A stretch of 64,000 bases of DNA. Source: Blattamonas nauphoetae (lineage: Eukaryota > Preaxostyla > Oxymonadida). The stretch is taken from positions 62,001 through 126,000 of the forward strand of contig JARBJD010000169.1 in NCBI GenBank assembly GCA_033064195.1. Direction: 5' to 3'. The notes under the pieces were generated by a model, which searched no databases, was not told the DNA's origin, and saw only the letters and a program-made list of their open reading frames with translations. The position numbers and the translations under genes were made by a program. Position 1 is the first letter of the stretch, and each line of letters opens with the position of its first letter. Below are positions 1 through 9,742 of the stretch, one piece after another.

Positions 1-1534
1 CCTTCAGAATGGGCCTGAAACACGAATTGTCCCTTCATCCGTACGGAATGGAGAGTTCAGTGAAGGTTTTGACAACATGCAAGCTGGGGATTGTTCGATA
101 TTCAGCTTGAAAAACTCAACACTGTCATTGAAATGGTTCCACTTTTCGCTGATGAACAATTCCGAAGAAGCAAGACAGCAGAAGAACGAAACAGGAGCAC
201 CAAGGTTGGCAATTGTATCAAGCAGCATGCTGACGATATCTTCAAGCAGAATTGAAGTATCGCGATGGACAAGTGCGATTGTGATTTCTGGATCTCCATT
301 GGAGGAATCAGGAAGAGAATCGTCAGTTGTGATTTCGAAGAGCTTGCTGTGGAATGATGTTGGGTCGATGCGTGGTGTTGTTGAAACATCGTCATTTGCA
401 TCCCTTGTCGGGTCAGTTTGGGTGTCGATTGTTGGATGTTCGTTTGACTCTTCTCGGATTGTGGGAAACGACGGGATTGGCCTCTCACTGACACGAACAC
501 CTCGAAAGAATGTGGAATCGGTTGGACGACTGTCGTCATCGCTGATTGATTGTTCGTTTGTGAACATGAGTTCGATTGGCTCTTCCCACCAGCCACGCCT
601 TCCGCAATTGGATCAGAAGATGTTGGGATGTGTTGTGTCGCTGACAAGCTCGCATTTGTCGGGATTGACGATTCGGGACGTGAACACTGTCGGCTCCGTT
701 TTGTGCTCGAATTCCTCCTTCTCCTCCCTCCTCCACTCACCCAATACCGACTCCTACCCCAACGAAGATCCATCCATCATCGACAACGACTCATCACAAG
801 GAACTGTAACCAAACCTGACGGATCTACAGTGCCATTCATGGAGAACACGAAATATGAATTCGACAATACAATGGGACCCTCATCAGTCATTTTTACGAA
901 CTGTCGCTTCACTGGAGACAAGGATCAACCAGATGTCCACCCCCTCTCATTCTATTACTATCCAGGCACCATCTCCATCCTTTCCTGCTCCTTCGAGAAC
1001 ATTTCCTCCACTGGTGACGATGGTGGGGCCGTGAATGTCCGCGCATCCGCTCATAGTGACAGCGTATATTTCACTGCCAGATCTTCGAACTTCACGTCTT
1101 GCTCATCAACCTGGTCTGGTGGCGCGATGTACATTCAAGTTCGTGATGATGTTCTCATCGATTCGTGCCAATTCGAGGACTGTTCAGCAGGTGATTCATA
1201 TTCAGCCGGAGGTCTCTTTCTTGAAGGCTACAATTGTCACGCGGATTTCGTTGACTGTGTCTTCACAATCTGCACGGCAGGAGGAAGTGGAGCTGGGATG
1301 CATCTTGATGGATACCTCGATGTTTCTGTTGTTGACTCGAAGTTTGAACATTGTGGGTTTCACAGTGGATCTCTCTACGTGTGTGGAGGGGGACTGTGTA
1401 TGAATGGCGATCAATCACTGACAGTGGAGAGAAGTCACTTCATCGAATGCTCGTCCAGACACGCAGGAGGTGCAGTTTCATGTGATGGCGAGAACAGCCT
1501 AAACTTCTCCAACACTCTCGTGAAGGACTGCTAT

Positions 1535-2033
1535 CAGACTTGTAAAAAGACCAATTCTGGGGGTCGATCGAATTGGCCAATTGGATTAACAATTTGTCCA
1601 ATTGGTCAATTCGATCAACAATTGTTACAAGTCCTCCAATTCACTGTTTGTTATGAGATTTTTTGGGAAAATTTGTTTCAAGAGAAATAGGTTTGTGGAT
1701 AAAGAGATGAAATGGTTGAAAAGATGATGAAAGGGTCGATCGGACCTGAGAACTACGCTTGATCCTCGGTTGGGGAGAAAGTATAGATCCCAAACAATCT
1801 AATCTTACAACATCCGCTGAGTTAAAGACACAGTTTGACAGAGAATCTTCTTTTTTATTGACTTTTCTCTTTGATCTCCCCCATTTTTCATCTTCAAGTC
1901 ACGATTCGAGAAATCGTCAGAAAAGAGTGGTGAAACGGTATAAAAGCAAGGATAAATGACAAAAATATCGTGATGAAGTGGCAATGATCAGATTAGAGTG
2001 ACAAGTTGTCCGATTGGACATTTCACAAGTCTG
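1535..2033. mobile_element. hAT-like MITE inserted in gene A
   Basis: This 499-bp insert is flanked by an 8-bp direct repeat, actgctat, at 1527-1534 and 2034-2041. Its ends are inverted repeats, CAGACTTGT on the left and ACAAGTCTG on the right. Eight-base target duplications and CA-starting ends are typical of hAT elements. It has no transposase frame, so it is non-autonomous. The inner part holds several AATTGG/CCAATT palindromes. Paralogous genes B, C and D run through the matching KDCYSGTTGA or KDCHSGSTGT stretch without an insert, which confirms the boundaries. Insert plus duplication is 507 bp, a multiple of three, but it contains stops in the host frame. Confidence 0.88.
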
Positions 2034-3608
2034 ACTGCTATTCGGGAACGACTGGCGCCATCTGCATCATACGCTATAACAATGGTGAGTCTCTTTCGTT
2101 CTCGCATGTTCTATTTGATGGGAATACGGTTGGAGATGACACCACATTCTTCACTTACTACCTTCGCTTCATGGAGAATACGACCAAGTTCGCAGATGTC
2201 GCAATCATGTTCTTCGTGTTCCCTGTTTTGCCTCCACTCGAGTTTGAAGATTTCTTCACCACAATCACTCCTGACTCAACTGGAATGATCATCGGAGAAT
2301 ACGACTCAGATTCAAAAAAATACGTCCCAGAACGACTTATGCATGACGAGTTCGAAAAGATTGGTCCACTTCTGACAGCGAAACCAACAACGAGAATGAA
2401 TGAAAAGACAGGAAAGATTGAGTTGGAGATGGAGGGGAAGACACCGCTGCCATCGCAGGAGTATGAAGTGACAGTGAATGGTAAGGATGGAACAGACACA
2501 AAATTCAGGATGTTGTTCTCGGATGGGACGGGGACTCTGGTGTCTGGATCAGAATCCAATCTGAAGTACAACACTGATTACATGATCATCTCGATTGTGG
2601 GAGTTGTTCCTGAATCCTCTTCTTCTCGGATGACGAATGACATCGAAGCGCCTGTCGCAGCGTGGGCCTTCAACCTCCCCGCGACACCCAACTTTCTCAC
2701 TTTCACCACACCAAAGGAACCAATCATCACCACACCGGACACTCCATCCTTCTCCACACTCCAAGACGCGACAGCACACCTCATCGAGTCAAATCCCAAG
2801 TCAGCCTTTGTGGTTCTGCACTTCGACAAAGAAGTGTGCGGATCGTACGACTTTGTTGTTTTGGAAGATGGGAAACCTGTGACACTGACCATTACGACCA
2901 AAGGCTGCTCGAAATCGGGAGGGACGAAGGAGTTCAAAGTGATTGGAGATGGGAAGCTTCTGACACACGACACAACCTACACCATCGAATCACTGACGCC
3001 CACACCGAACACTGACTCGCCGACAGATGTGCGGATGAACGACACGATCACTTTCCACATTCCAAAATCGTCTTTTGATTCAAAGAAATCGATGTCGGTC
3101 GAAACTAAACAATTGCTAGGCTGGCTGATTCCACTTGTTGTGTGTCTGATGGTTGCTGTCATCCTCGTCGTCATCATCATCATCGTTCTCCTTCGCCGAC
3201 GAAAGCAGAAGAAAGGTGAACCGTCTCAGAAAGAGATGGGAGCGCAGGAGCAGGTTGAGATTGAAGAGAAGATGGAAGTTCTCGAGGACGATCCGACAAA
3301 GAATATCCTCCACATGGAACAACGAACTCATTCAGCGTTCGACTCGTCGAGTGTACTGCCGACGAACATGAACCGCTCGCAAGAACGACTGGACGATCAG
3401 GCAGAAAGAGAGTGGGTGGAGGTGATGGCGTGCAGTGGAGGGCACAATGTGTCGGTTGTTGCTGATTACAGGACGCTGTATTCTGTGTTGCACAAGGAAC
3501 ACCGAGAGATTGGGAAGCGAGTGATTGGACTGCAGATTGTGAATGGACTGAAAGCGGTTCTTGCGAAGCGACCAGATAGCGATGTTGTGACTCGGCTGTC
3601 GTCTCATT

Positions 3609-3683
3609 GCACCGCCCCTCCGGTAGGTGCATTCCAAACCTCGGTTCCTCCAGGTGAGATATGGTCTATAATGGGACTCGGTC
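3609..3683. repeat. DIRS left terminus and inverted terminal repeat
   Basis: Positions 3643-3683 form the 41-bp inverted repeat shared with 8294-8334. Positions 3609-3642 are a left-only extension that recurs in reverse complement inside the internal complementary region. The gene A frame reads through this end into the gag-like frame. Confidence 0.88.
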
Positions 3684-4885
3684 AGTTTGATCTCATGGAT
3701 AATACCACTTCAGATAATCCGTTACCTTCGCTGACTTCATCAACTACCGAAATTCCTCGGGACCTTATCGAAATGATCATAAACGGCATCAACAGCGCGC
3801 ACCCGGGCGCTCTGTTAACAACAAATGATCATCCAATTCCCACGGCTCTCCCCTCGTCGGTGCGATCCCCTCCATCGCAAACGACTCAAACACCTCTCTC
3901 AACATCACGGGAACAAGAGCCAATCAAAAAGATGAAGCGACAGCGACCAACATCGCCGACACATCGTCACACATTTTCGGACTCAGACTCAAGTTCTGAC
4001 CTATCCTCCGACAGGGCCCCCTCATCTCGCCATTCTCGTCAAACCTCTCGCTCTAGATCTCTCCGTCGCATCAAGGATAGTCGGAAGAGAGGAAGGGAGA
4101 AACAGCAATCTTTCGCTCTCTCCCAACCCCATTCATTCTCGCGCCGGAAGTCAAAATCGACACATCGTTCAAAAAGAACTTCTCTCCCATTCCTTGCGGC
4201 ATACTCGGATTCTTCCTCCTACGAGAGCGACTCATCCAGTTCCGTCACCGACGCTCCCCCCGACCCCGTTACTTTATTCAAACGGAAACTCAAGAAAAGA
4301 TTTCCCGGCTTTAAGGGAGAATGGACTGAGGTAGCATTACCCCCGCAAACGCGAGATGAGTTATTTGCAGAGGCCGCCCCAACGATTCAAGCTTTACGCA
4401 TCCGCACTCAATTCATTCCACCGGACGAAATCCCAGATGAAGTAAGAAGTGTTCAAGACCACTTGTTGAAGATGTCCGCTCAGTCTAGTTTAGTCTCCGC
4501 AGCACTTTTATCAAACCTTTACGCTGAGGCCGCTCGTCAAGGGAACTCGACTCTACTACCTCAAATCGTCGACATTATTCTTCTGACGGCAGACGCAGCC
4601 TCCAGGACACATTATTCTCGCTACCTGAAAGAGGCCAACTTGAAACAGCTCATGGACAGGTTCGATGTTCCCCAAAGGGCGGGCATCACAGTAAACCATC
4701 TTCCTCCTCCTCCTGACTCTTACGTTCCACCCGTTCCCCATCCTGAACACCAATTGCAGATGGTCGCTCCGACAGTTATCTCTCACATGAACTCAGGTGG
4801 TAATTTCTCATCGAGGGGGAGCCGAGGCCGGGCCCCCGCCAATCCAAACGGCCGGAACAAGAAGTACGGACGCTTCGGGAACTAG
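3671..4885 (+). CDS. DIRS ORF1, gag-like protein
   Basis: About 404 residues from the first ATG inside the element (3671), which lies within the left terminal repeat. The N-terminal half is rich in Ser, Arg and Pro, with an RS-like stretch around residues 90-190. The middle has a predicted helical segment, and the C-terminal end is a Gly/Arg/Asn-rich basic tail, fitting a nucleic-acid-binding structural protein. It ends 2 bp before the next frame begins. There is no sequence motif that proves a gag function; the call rests on position and composition. The frame is continuous upstream with host gene A, so the exact start is uncertain. Confidence 0.7.
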   Translation: MGLGQFDLMDNTTSDNPLPSLTSSTTEIPRDLIEMIINGINSAHPGALLTTNDHPIPTALPSSVRSPPSQTTQTPLSTSREQEPIKKMKRQRPTSPTHRHTFSDSDSSSDLSSDRAPSSRHSRQTSRSRSLRRIKDSRKRGREKQQSFALSQPHSFSRRKSKSTHRSKRTSLPFLAAYSDSSSYESDSSSSVTDAPPDPVTLFKRKLKKRFPGFKGEWTEVALPPQTRDELFAEAAPTIQALRIRTQFIPPDEIPDEVRSVQDHLLKMSAQSSLVSAALLSNLYAEAARQGNSTLLPQIVDIILLTADAASRTHYSRYLKEANLKQLMDRFDVPQRAGITVNHLPPPPDSYVPPVPHPEHQLQMVAPTVISHMNSGGNFSSRGSRGRAPANPNGRNKKYGRFGN

Positions 4886-7871
4886 GGGTGGGCAAGAAGA
4901 TAACAGGGAGGCTGTTGGACAGACTCCCACACTGGGAAAGTATTGGTGGGAAGGCTTTGATCTCAGCAGGCGCACAGTGGGAATGGGTGGAACCGGAGTC
5001 GCCAGACCGACTCCGGCAGCTCAAACCGGCCCATCCGTTCCACGGCAGCCAGCAGGAAATGGAGGCTTACTCACAGTTACTCTTGGAGGAGATCGAGATG
5101 GGCGCAGTCTCGGAGATACCCAGAGCGTCAGCGTCACTCATCCTCCCAACCTTTCTGGTGGCGAAGAAAGGGGGGAGCTGGAGGAAGGTCATCGACGCAT
5201 CACGCCTCAACAAGGAAATCTGCACGGTGCACTTCAAGATGGAGAACGTCCAGTCGGCTCTTCCTCTGATCGCAGAGGGGTCCTGGATGACAACTATCGA
5301 CATCCACTCGGCCTACTTACACATCCACCTCGCGGAGCACCTACGCAAGTACCTGTGTTTTCAATTTCGGGACAAGACTTACCAGTTCAATGCCCTCCCG
5401 TTCGGGCTCTCGACAGCCCCTCGCACCTTCTCAAAGACCATGAAGCTTGCGGTCAAAGCACTCCGCCTGGAGTTGAACATCTCTATCATCTTCTACTTGG
5501 ACGATCTCCTATTGATCGGCAACGACCGGGAAGAAACAGCACGCAAGACACACCAGGCGGTGGAGAGACTCAGACAACTGGGCTTCATCATTGCGGAGGA
5601 GAAATGCAGTCTCCTACCCAGCCAGGAAGTGGAGTTCTTGGGATGGACCCTGAATGCCGCCCACCAGACTGTGAGGGTCACGGACTCAAGGCGCAAGAAA
5701 CTTCGGAACCTCCTGAAAGCCCACACCATCCTATGCCTCCAAAGGGAGGAGACAACGGTCAAACAACTGGCCAGTCTGATAGGCTCTCTCAACTTCCTAC
5801 GAACCGCAGTGCCAGAAACGAGCCTCTACCTGAGGAAACACCAAAGTTTCCTCGCACAAGCGATCAAGAGGCGCGGCTGGAACGGCAGGGTGCAACTGAA
5901 CCCTCAATTACTGGGGGAGACACAGTTTTGGAAGAGAAGACTGAAACAGAATCAACCGCACTCCTTCAAGCTGACGGAGGCACAGGCGACACTAGTCACG
6001 GATGCCAGCCCGACGGGGTGGGGAGCTACCCTTCAGCTGAACACTGGCAAGCTTTTCTATCATGGGTTCTGGAACAAGGAGTCCCGCCAGCAAACGAGCA
6101 ACTGGAAGGAAACGGCGGCAGTGCACCAAGCCCTCCTGGCGGCAGCCAACCATCTCAAGACAGCGGCGGTCTCATCACTGGCCATCCAATCGGACAACTC
6201 GGCGACAGTATTCAATCTGCGCAGACAACGAGCGGGACAAACCCTTCTCCCAATCACCAGGGCGACGCTCAAGACCTTCAAGAAGCTCAACATCACTCTC
6301 CACTCCATCACTCACCTGCCAGGGAAGGAGAACGAAGTGGCGGACTCCCTCTCTCGCCTCTCTCCGCACAGCGAGTATCATCTTCTGCCTCTTGTCCTCC
6401 AGATTCTCGAAAGGGAATGGAACTTCGTTCCGGAGACGGACCTCTTCGCGTCCGACAGGAACAGACAATGCAGAACGTATTACTCTCTCTCCGAGGGAAG
6501 CGCAGAAGCTGGAAGAGGAGCGATGGCAATCGACTGGTCAGGGATGACAAATCTTCTGATTCACCCTCCCATTCTCCTGATTTCGAAGGTAGTGAAGAAG
6601 CTTCTCAGTCAGAAACCGCAGCGAGCAGTGTTGTTGACTCCGGCGTGGAAGGGCCAGGCATGGTCGGCTCTCTTGGACCAGATGGCAGCACAGCAGAAGG
6701 AACTAGGGGAGTACTCCCTTCTGACAGCATTGGACTTTCCCGAGCAGGACTTCAAGCTTCCCCCGGGCCAGCTCCTCGCGTCACTGATCGAATGAACCCC
6801 GAACCTCTCTCACCTTTCTTCGGAGCCCTCTGTGCGGCAGGAAAGTGGGAGGTCCCTATGATGCGCTTGGAGGAGGGAAGATACAAGTCACCCGCAAAAT
6901 GGAAACGCGCCTGGAACCTGTTCGAGCAGTTCTGCTCGGACAGAGACTACACGGTCGCTTTCTTGGTCGACAAGGAAACTCCAATGCAGAAGATTCTTGC
7001 TGAGTTCGCTATACATCTGAATGAGCGATTCAAAGATTCCCCTTCCACTCCTGGTCAACTTCTGGGTCAAGTCAAGGCCAGCTTGCAAATGTTCCACAAT
7101 TCTCTTTCAGGGAAGGACACAGCTCTCCGCTCGATGCAGTCCTTACTCGCCAAGAAGAACCCTCAGAAGACTCAACCTCTTTATACGAACATGTGGAACA
7201 TCAACCTCTTGCTCAGATGGGCCCAGAAGACTTTCGAGGAGGCAACAAAGGACCCAGACCTCATGCAAACCAGGGCAATCATCCTCCTCTTGGCATACTC
7301 TTGCTGCCGACGCGAGGAGCTGATCAACCTCACCTGGGACAACGTGGAGTGGCCAGCGGCGACGGTGGAGGGGAGCGTGAAGCACGTCATCATCTCCATT
7401 AGACAGAAGCAACAGCAGCAGTACCTTCATCACCGCTACATACGCAACGAAGGCTCGGACGACTTCTCTCCCTTCATCGCCCTCTTCGAACATCACGCAA
7501 ACGTCATGACGGCCACGCCTCGTCTCTCCTCACGCCCCTTCGCTGACCTCAACAGAGTCTGGATTGACCTGGACTCTGGCAAGCCTCTGGGCCAACAGAA
7601 GATCACTGACAGGATCAAGTCTGCCTTCCGGCAGATCGGACTTCCGTCTAACTTCGGGCCGTACTCCATCAAACACGCAGCGATCAGTTACCTCCGCAAC
7701 GTCAGGAACATCAACCTCAGAATGCTGAACGCCCACGTGGGCTGGAGACCAGGCTCGTCAGTGGCTGACGACTACTACGCTCGTCCCATCATCTTCGGGA
7801 CTGGGGATACTTCCCTGGCCGCGGCTTGGTGGCAGCCCCTCGAAGGGGGTCACGGTCGTCCTTCGGACTAG
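4797..7871 (+). CDS. DIRS ORF3: tyrosine recombinase (long overlapping frame)
   Basis: The frame is open from 4797 to 7871, but only the last 360 residues or so (from about 6790) look like a recognisable protein. That part has an N-terminal SAM-like helical segment (KRAWNLFEQFC), then a catalytic domain with CRREELINLTW (first Arg), PYSIKHAAIS (the H/K-x-x-R-like box), LNAHVGWRPGSS and the likely nucleophile in ADDYYARP. It would integrate the circular DNA copy without a target duplication. The first 650 codons lie over ORF2 in another frame and are Gly/Pro/Gly-Gln-rich; they may only be open because of the codon use of ORF2. The true start is not determined. Confidence 0.85.
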   Translation: MVISHRGGAEAGPPPIQTAGTRSTDASGTRGGQEDNREAVGQTPTLGKYWWEGFDLSRRTVGMGGTGVARPTPAAQTGPSVPRQPAGNGGLLTVTLGGDRDGRSLGDTQSVSVTHPPNLSGGEERGELEEGHRRITPQQGNLHGALQDGERPVGSSSDRRGVLDDNYRHPLGLLTHPPRGAPTQVPVFSISGQDLPVQCPPVRALDSPSHLLKDHEACGQSTPPGVEHLYHLLLGRSPIDRQRPGRNSTQDTPGGGETQTTGLHHCGGEMQSPTQPGSGVLGMDPECRPPDCEGHGLKAQETSEPPESPHHPMPPKGGDNGQTTGQSDRLSQLPTNRSARNEPLPEETPKFPRTSDQEARLERQGATEPSITGGDTVLEEKTETESTALLQADGGTGDTSHGCQPDGVGSYPSAEHWQAFLSWVLEQGVPPANEQLEGNGGSAPSPPGGSQPSQDSGGLITGHPIGQLGDSIQSAQTTSGTNPSPNHQGDAQDLQEAQHHSPLHHSPAREGERSGGLPLSPLSAQRVSSSASCPPDSRKGMELRSGDGPLRVRQEQTMQNVLLSLRGKRRSWKRSDGNRLVRDDKSSDSPSHSPDFEGSEEASQSETAASSVVDSGVEGPGMVGSLGPDGSTAEGTRGVLPSDSIGLSRAGLQASPGPAPRVTDRMNPEPLSPFFGALCAAGKWEVPMMRLEEGRYKSPAKWKRAWNLFEQFCSDRDYTVAFLVDKETPMQKILAEFAIHLNERFKDSPSTPGQLLGQVKASLQMFHNSLSGKDTALRSMQSLLAKKNPQKTQPLYTNMWNINLLLRWAQKTFEEATKDPDLMQTRAIILLLAYSCCRREELINLTWDNVEWPAATVEGSVKHVIISIRQKQQQQYLHHRYIRNEGSDDFSPFIALFEHHANVMTATPRLSSRPFADLNRVWIDLDSGKPLGQQKITDRIKSAFRQIGLPSNFGPYSIKHAAISYLRNVRNINLRMLNAHVGWRPGSSVADDYYARPIIFGTGDTSLAAAWWQPLEGGHGRPSD
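4888..6795 (+). CDS. DIRS ORF2: reverse transcriptase, RNase H and methyltransferase-like domain
   Basis: A 635-residue frame. The reverse transcriptase palm motif YLDDLLLIG lies near residue 205, preceded by FGLSTAPRTFSK, a typical DIRS/Ngaro fingers-palm sequence. RNase H follows at about residues 365-500, with VTDASPTGWG, an SDNSA motif and a final VADSLSR. The last 130 residues (DLFASDRNRQ, then an IHPPILLI-type stretch and LTPAWKGQ) resemble the Dam-like domain of DIRS-1 elements. This protein would copy the element RNA into DNA. It is overlapped over its whole length by the recombinase frame, as known for DIRS-1. Confidence 0.92.
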   Translation: MGKKITGRLLDRLPHWESIGGKALISAGAQWEWVEPESPDRLRQLKPAHPFHGSQQEMEAYSQLLLEEIEMGAVSEIPRASASLILPTFLVAKKGGSWRKVIDASRLNKEICTVHFKMENVQSALPLIAEGSWMTTIDIHSAYLHIHLAEHLRKYLCFQFRDKTYQFNALPFGLSTAPRTFSKTMKLAVKALRLELNISIIFYLDDLLLIGNDREETARKTHQAVERLRQLGFIIAEEKCSLLPSQEVEFLGWTLNAAHQTVRVTDSRRKKLRNLLKAHTILCLQREETTVKQLASLIGSLNFLRTAVPETSLYLRKHQSFLAQAIKRRGWNGRVQLNPQLLGETQFWKRRLKQNQPHSFKLTEAQATLVTDASPTGWGATLQLNTGKLFYHGFWNKESRQQTSNWKETAAVHQALLAAANHLKTAAVSSLAIQSDNSATVFNLRRQRAGQTLLPITRATLKTFKKLNITLHSITHLPGKENEVADSLSRLSPHSEYHLLPLVLQILEREWNFVPETDLFASDRNRQCRTYYSLSEGSAEAGRGAMAIDWSGMTNLLIHPPILLISKVVKKLLSQKPQRAVLLTPAWKGQAWSALLDQMAAQQKELGEYSLLTALDFPEQDFKLPPGQLLASLIE

Positions 7872-7956
7872 GTGGTCCACAAGAAGTACATCGCAAGGAT
7901 GCCCTGTTAATATTATCATACACTCTCTCTTTATTTTCTCTTGATTTCTTTCAAGG

Positions 7957-8031
7957 CTCACCTGGAGGAACCGAGGTTTGGAATGCACCTACCGGAGGGG
8001 CGGTGCTATTCAACAAACCGAAGGTTCCTCC
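7957..8031. repeat. DIRS internal complementary region
   Basis: Positions 7957-8006 are the reverse complement of the left terminus (3609 inward), and 8007-8031 are the reverse complement of the right terminus (8350 inward). The two join at ggtgc/tattc, which fixes both ends of the element to the base. In DIRS elements this region templates circularisation. Confidence 0.92.
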
Positions 8032-8293
8032 TGAATACCTGCTTCCACAAGCCGCGAGGAGAGCAGATGACCAGTTTTCTAGTGTTCCCTTTGGAACACT
8101 GTTTCAGACTTGTATCAGTTTTTTGTTCCTCGTTGAGGATTTTCTGATAACAAGCACATAATAACTTTTTGGTTCCTCCCGTCGCTCGCGACAGTCTCCT
8201 TTCGTTATGGTTCCCCCTGGCGATTGGAAAAAGGGTTTTGTAACAGCTCTAAATTACTGAAGTGTTATTTTATCCTTATTCGGTTCTTCACCG

Positions 8294-8350
8294 GACCGAG
8301 TCCCATTATAGACCATATCTCACCTGGAGGAACCTTCGGTTTGTTGAATA
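8294..8350. repeat. DIRS right inverted terminal repeat and terminus
   Basis: Positions 8294-8334 are the reverse complement of 3643-3683. The following 16 bases (8335-8350) are the right-only extension copied in the internal complementary region. Host gene A resumes at 8351. Confidence 0.9.
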
Positions 8351-8997
8351 GGATTCTTGTCGATCCTCTTGGAAACGTGCAATTGAAACTGCAAATGACA
8401 TCAGAAGAAGCCGAACTGGAAGCGACTCAGACGAAACAACAAGTTGGAGGATTGGAAGGGAATGCAACCGTTCCCAATGTGCCGAAGGATGTGGAGCAGG
8501 CTGGAATGGATGGACTTCGCTGGCGAGCACCTGAAGTTGTGGCAGGAGGAGGAAGTGCTGTGGATGGACAGAAAGCGTCAGTTTTTAGTCTTGGCCTTGT
8601 GTTGTGGGAAATTGAGACTGGTCAAGTGCCGTTTGGAGAACTGGATGCTGTGAATGCTCAACGACAATCGGGAACAGGAATTGGACCGAAAATGGAATCG
8701 TTGAAGAACGAAGAGTTCATTGCTCTGATTCATCGTTGTGTTTCAGTTGATCCGAAACAACGCCCTTCGCTTTCTGAGATTGGGGAGTTCCTCTCCTCTC
8801 ATCCTGAAGAGTCGAACATGCACTTTCACAACGACATGAAGGATCAAACCCAAGAATCAACTCGGCACCTCTTCACTCCCTCCATCAATGAATCAGTCAC
8901 TCATCGCTCATTTCAGTCTGCCTCGTTGTTCGCAAATTCTCTCTCAGCATTCGAGGCAGTCTCCCACCCTCTCCAGATCATTCCACGTGTCGATTGA

Positions 8998-9742
8998 AGG
9001 AACAGTTGTTGTGAATGATCACACCACCCACACGTCTCAACAGGAGCGAGATGTGAAATTCACGTCGCACTCAACTGCTTACGTCAGCCTCACCATGTTG
9101 TCATTCTCTTCTGAGTCGAGATTCGCTTGTTCTTTGATTACACTTCGTTAAATCACGTCATACTCGGAATCGGCGACAGTCGTCAATCACCACGATCTTC
9201 TTTCCATCGTCCCCTCTTTTTTTTGGAGAGTGACACTCTTCGTTCGATATCACCAATATATATAACTGTCGTCTGTTTATTCATTTTGAGGAATAACTGG
9301 CGATTCCTTCCTTCTCTCATCGAGTAACCATCTCCATTTTCAAAACATTGTCTTCATTTTCATCGTCCCTCGTTGATTTTTCATCTCGCATGTCGCATCA
9401 GACACTCACTAGCTCCGCTTCTGCCTGCTTGTCTCACTCTGAATGGTCGGAGTGTGGCTGGTTTGTGGAAGCTTTCTCACGTTTGGAGCAAGATGTGAGA
9501 CCCACCACTGTTTCGTGTCATTTTTTCACATCACCTTTTTGGGAGAGAAGCAGCAAGACGAAGGACATTCCCAAACTGGTTGCATTTCACTTTCGCGTTT
9601 GATTGATTCGTGTCGCTTCACATTTCACTGTTCGTATTTCTGAAATGACTGAAGAAATAACAGAAACTAGTGTGAAATGACATTAAATGAGCGTAAATGA
9701 GCGAATAACGCACAAAACGGAGTATTGCACGAGTTTCACTTT
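8998..9742. other. Convergent intergenic region, genes A/B
   Basis: About 745 bp between the stops of gene A (+) and gene B (-). It is T-rich with no convincing gene. Its right end, from about 9650, matches the sequence beyond the stop of gene C (about 12580-12665), so the duplicated unit of B and C includes the 3' flank. Confidence 0.6.

Larger units (their letters stand above)
3609..8350 (+). mobile_element. DIRS-like tyrosine-recombinase retrotransposon, looks whole
   Basis: The element has the DIRS layout: a gag-like frame, a reverse transcriptase / RNase H / methyltransferase-like frame, an overlapping tyrosine-recombinase frame, inverted terminal repeats, and an internal complementary region (7957-8031) that carries both termini back to back. 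No target duplication is seen, as expected for recombinase-mediated insertion: the host reads CATT before it and GG after it. All three frames are open and the internal copy matches both termini closely, so the insertion looks young. It lies in the pseudokinase part of gene A, in the same orientation. Confidence 0.93.
2..8997 (+). pseudogene. Gene A: beta-helix surface receptor with pseudokinase tail, split by two insertions
   Basis: The gene is open at the left edge of the window, so its N-terminus is missing. The ectodomain has many short Ser/Cys-rich repeats of the form 'SCxFxNxSSxxxGGA', as in right-handed beta-helix proteins. It is followed by Ig-like spacer segments and one membrane helix (about 3107-3190) ending in RRRKQKK. 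The cytoplasmic tail resembles a kinase C-lobe. LSSHWILVD stands where HRDxxxxNILLD is expected, no DFG is visible, and GLRWRAPEVV, FSLGLVLWEI and DPKQRPSLSEI match the APE, F-helix and H-helix regions. I infer a pseudokinase. A hAT-like MITE (1535-2033) brings a stop at 1688-1690. A DIRS element (3609-8350) splits the codon between the His and Trp of LSSHW. The host frame is continuous across both sites if the insertions are ignored. It converges on gene B. Confidence 0.8.

Noticed and set aside
102-773. Long minus-strand frames opposite the plus-strand surface genes, and plus-strand frames opposite genes B and C
   Set aside because: They lie over well-supported beta-helix genes, lack signal peptides or conserved motifs, and recur in every paralogue only because the DNA is duplicated.
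4797-6790. The first 650 codons of the DIRS recombinase frame as a separate protein domain
   Set aside because: The stretch lies fully over the reverse transcriptase frame, is low in complexity and has no recognisable motif. Openness may follow from the codon use of the other frame.
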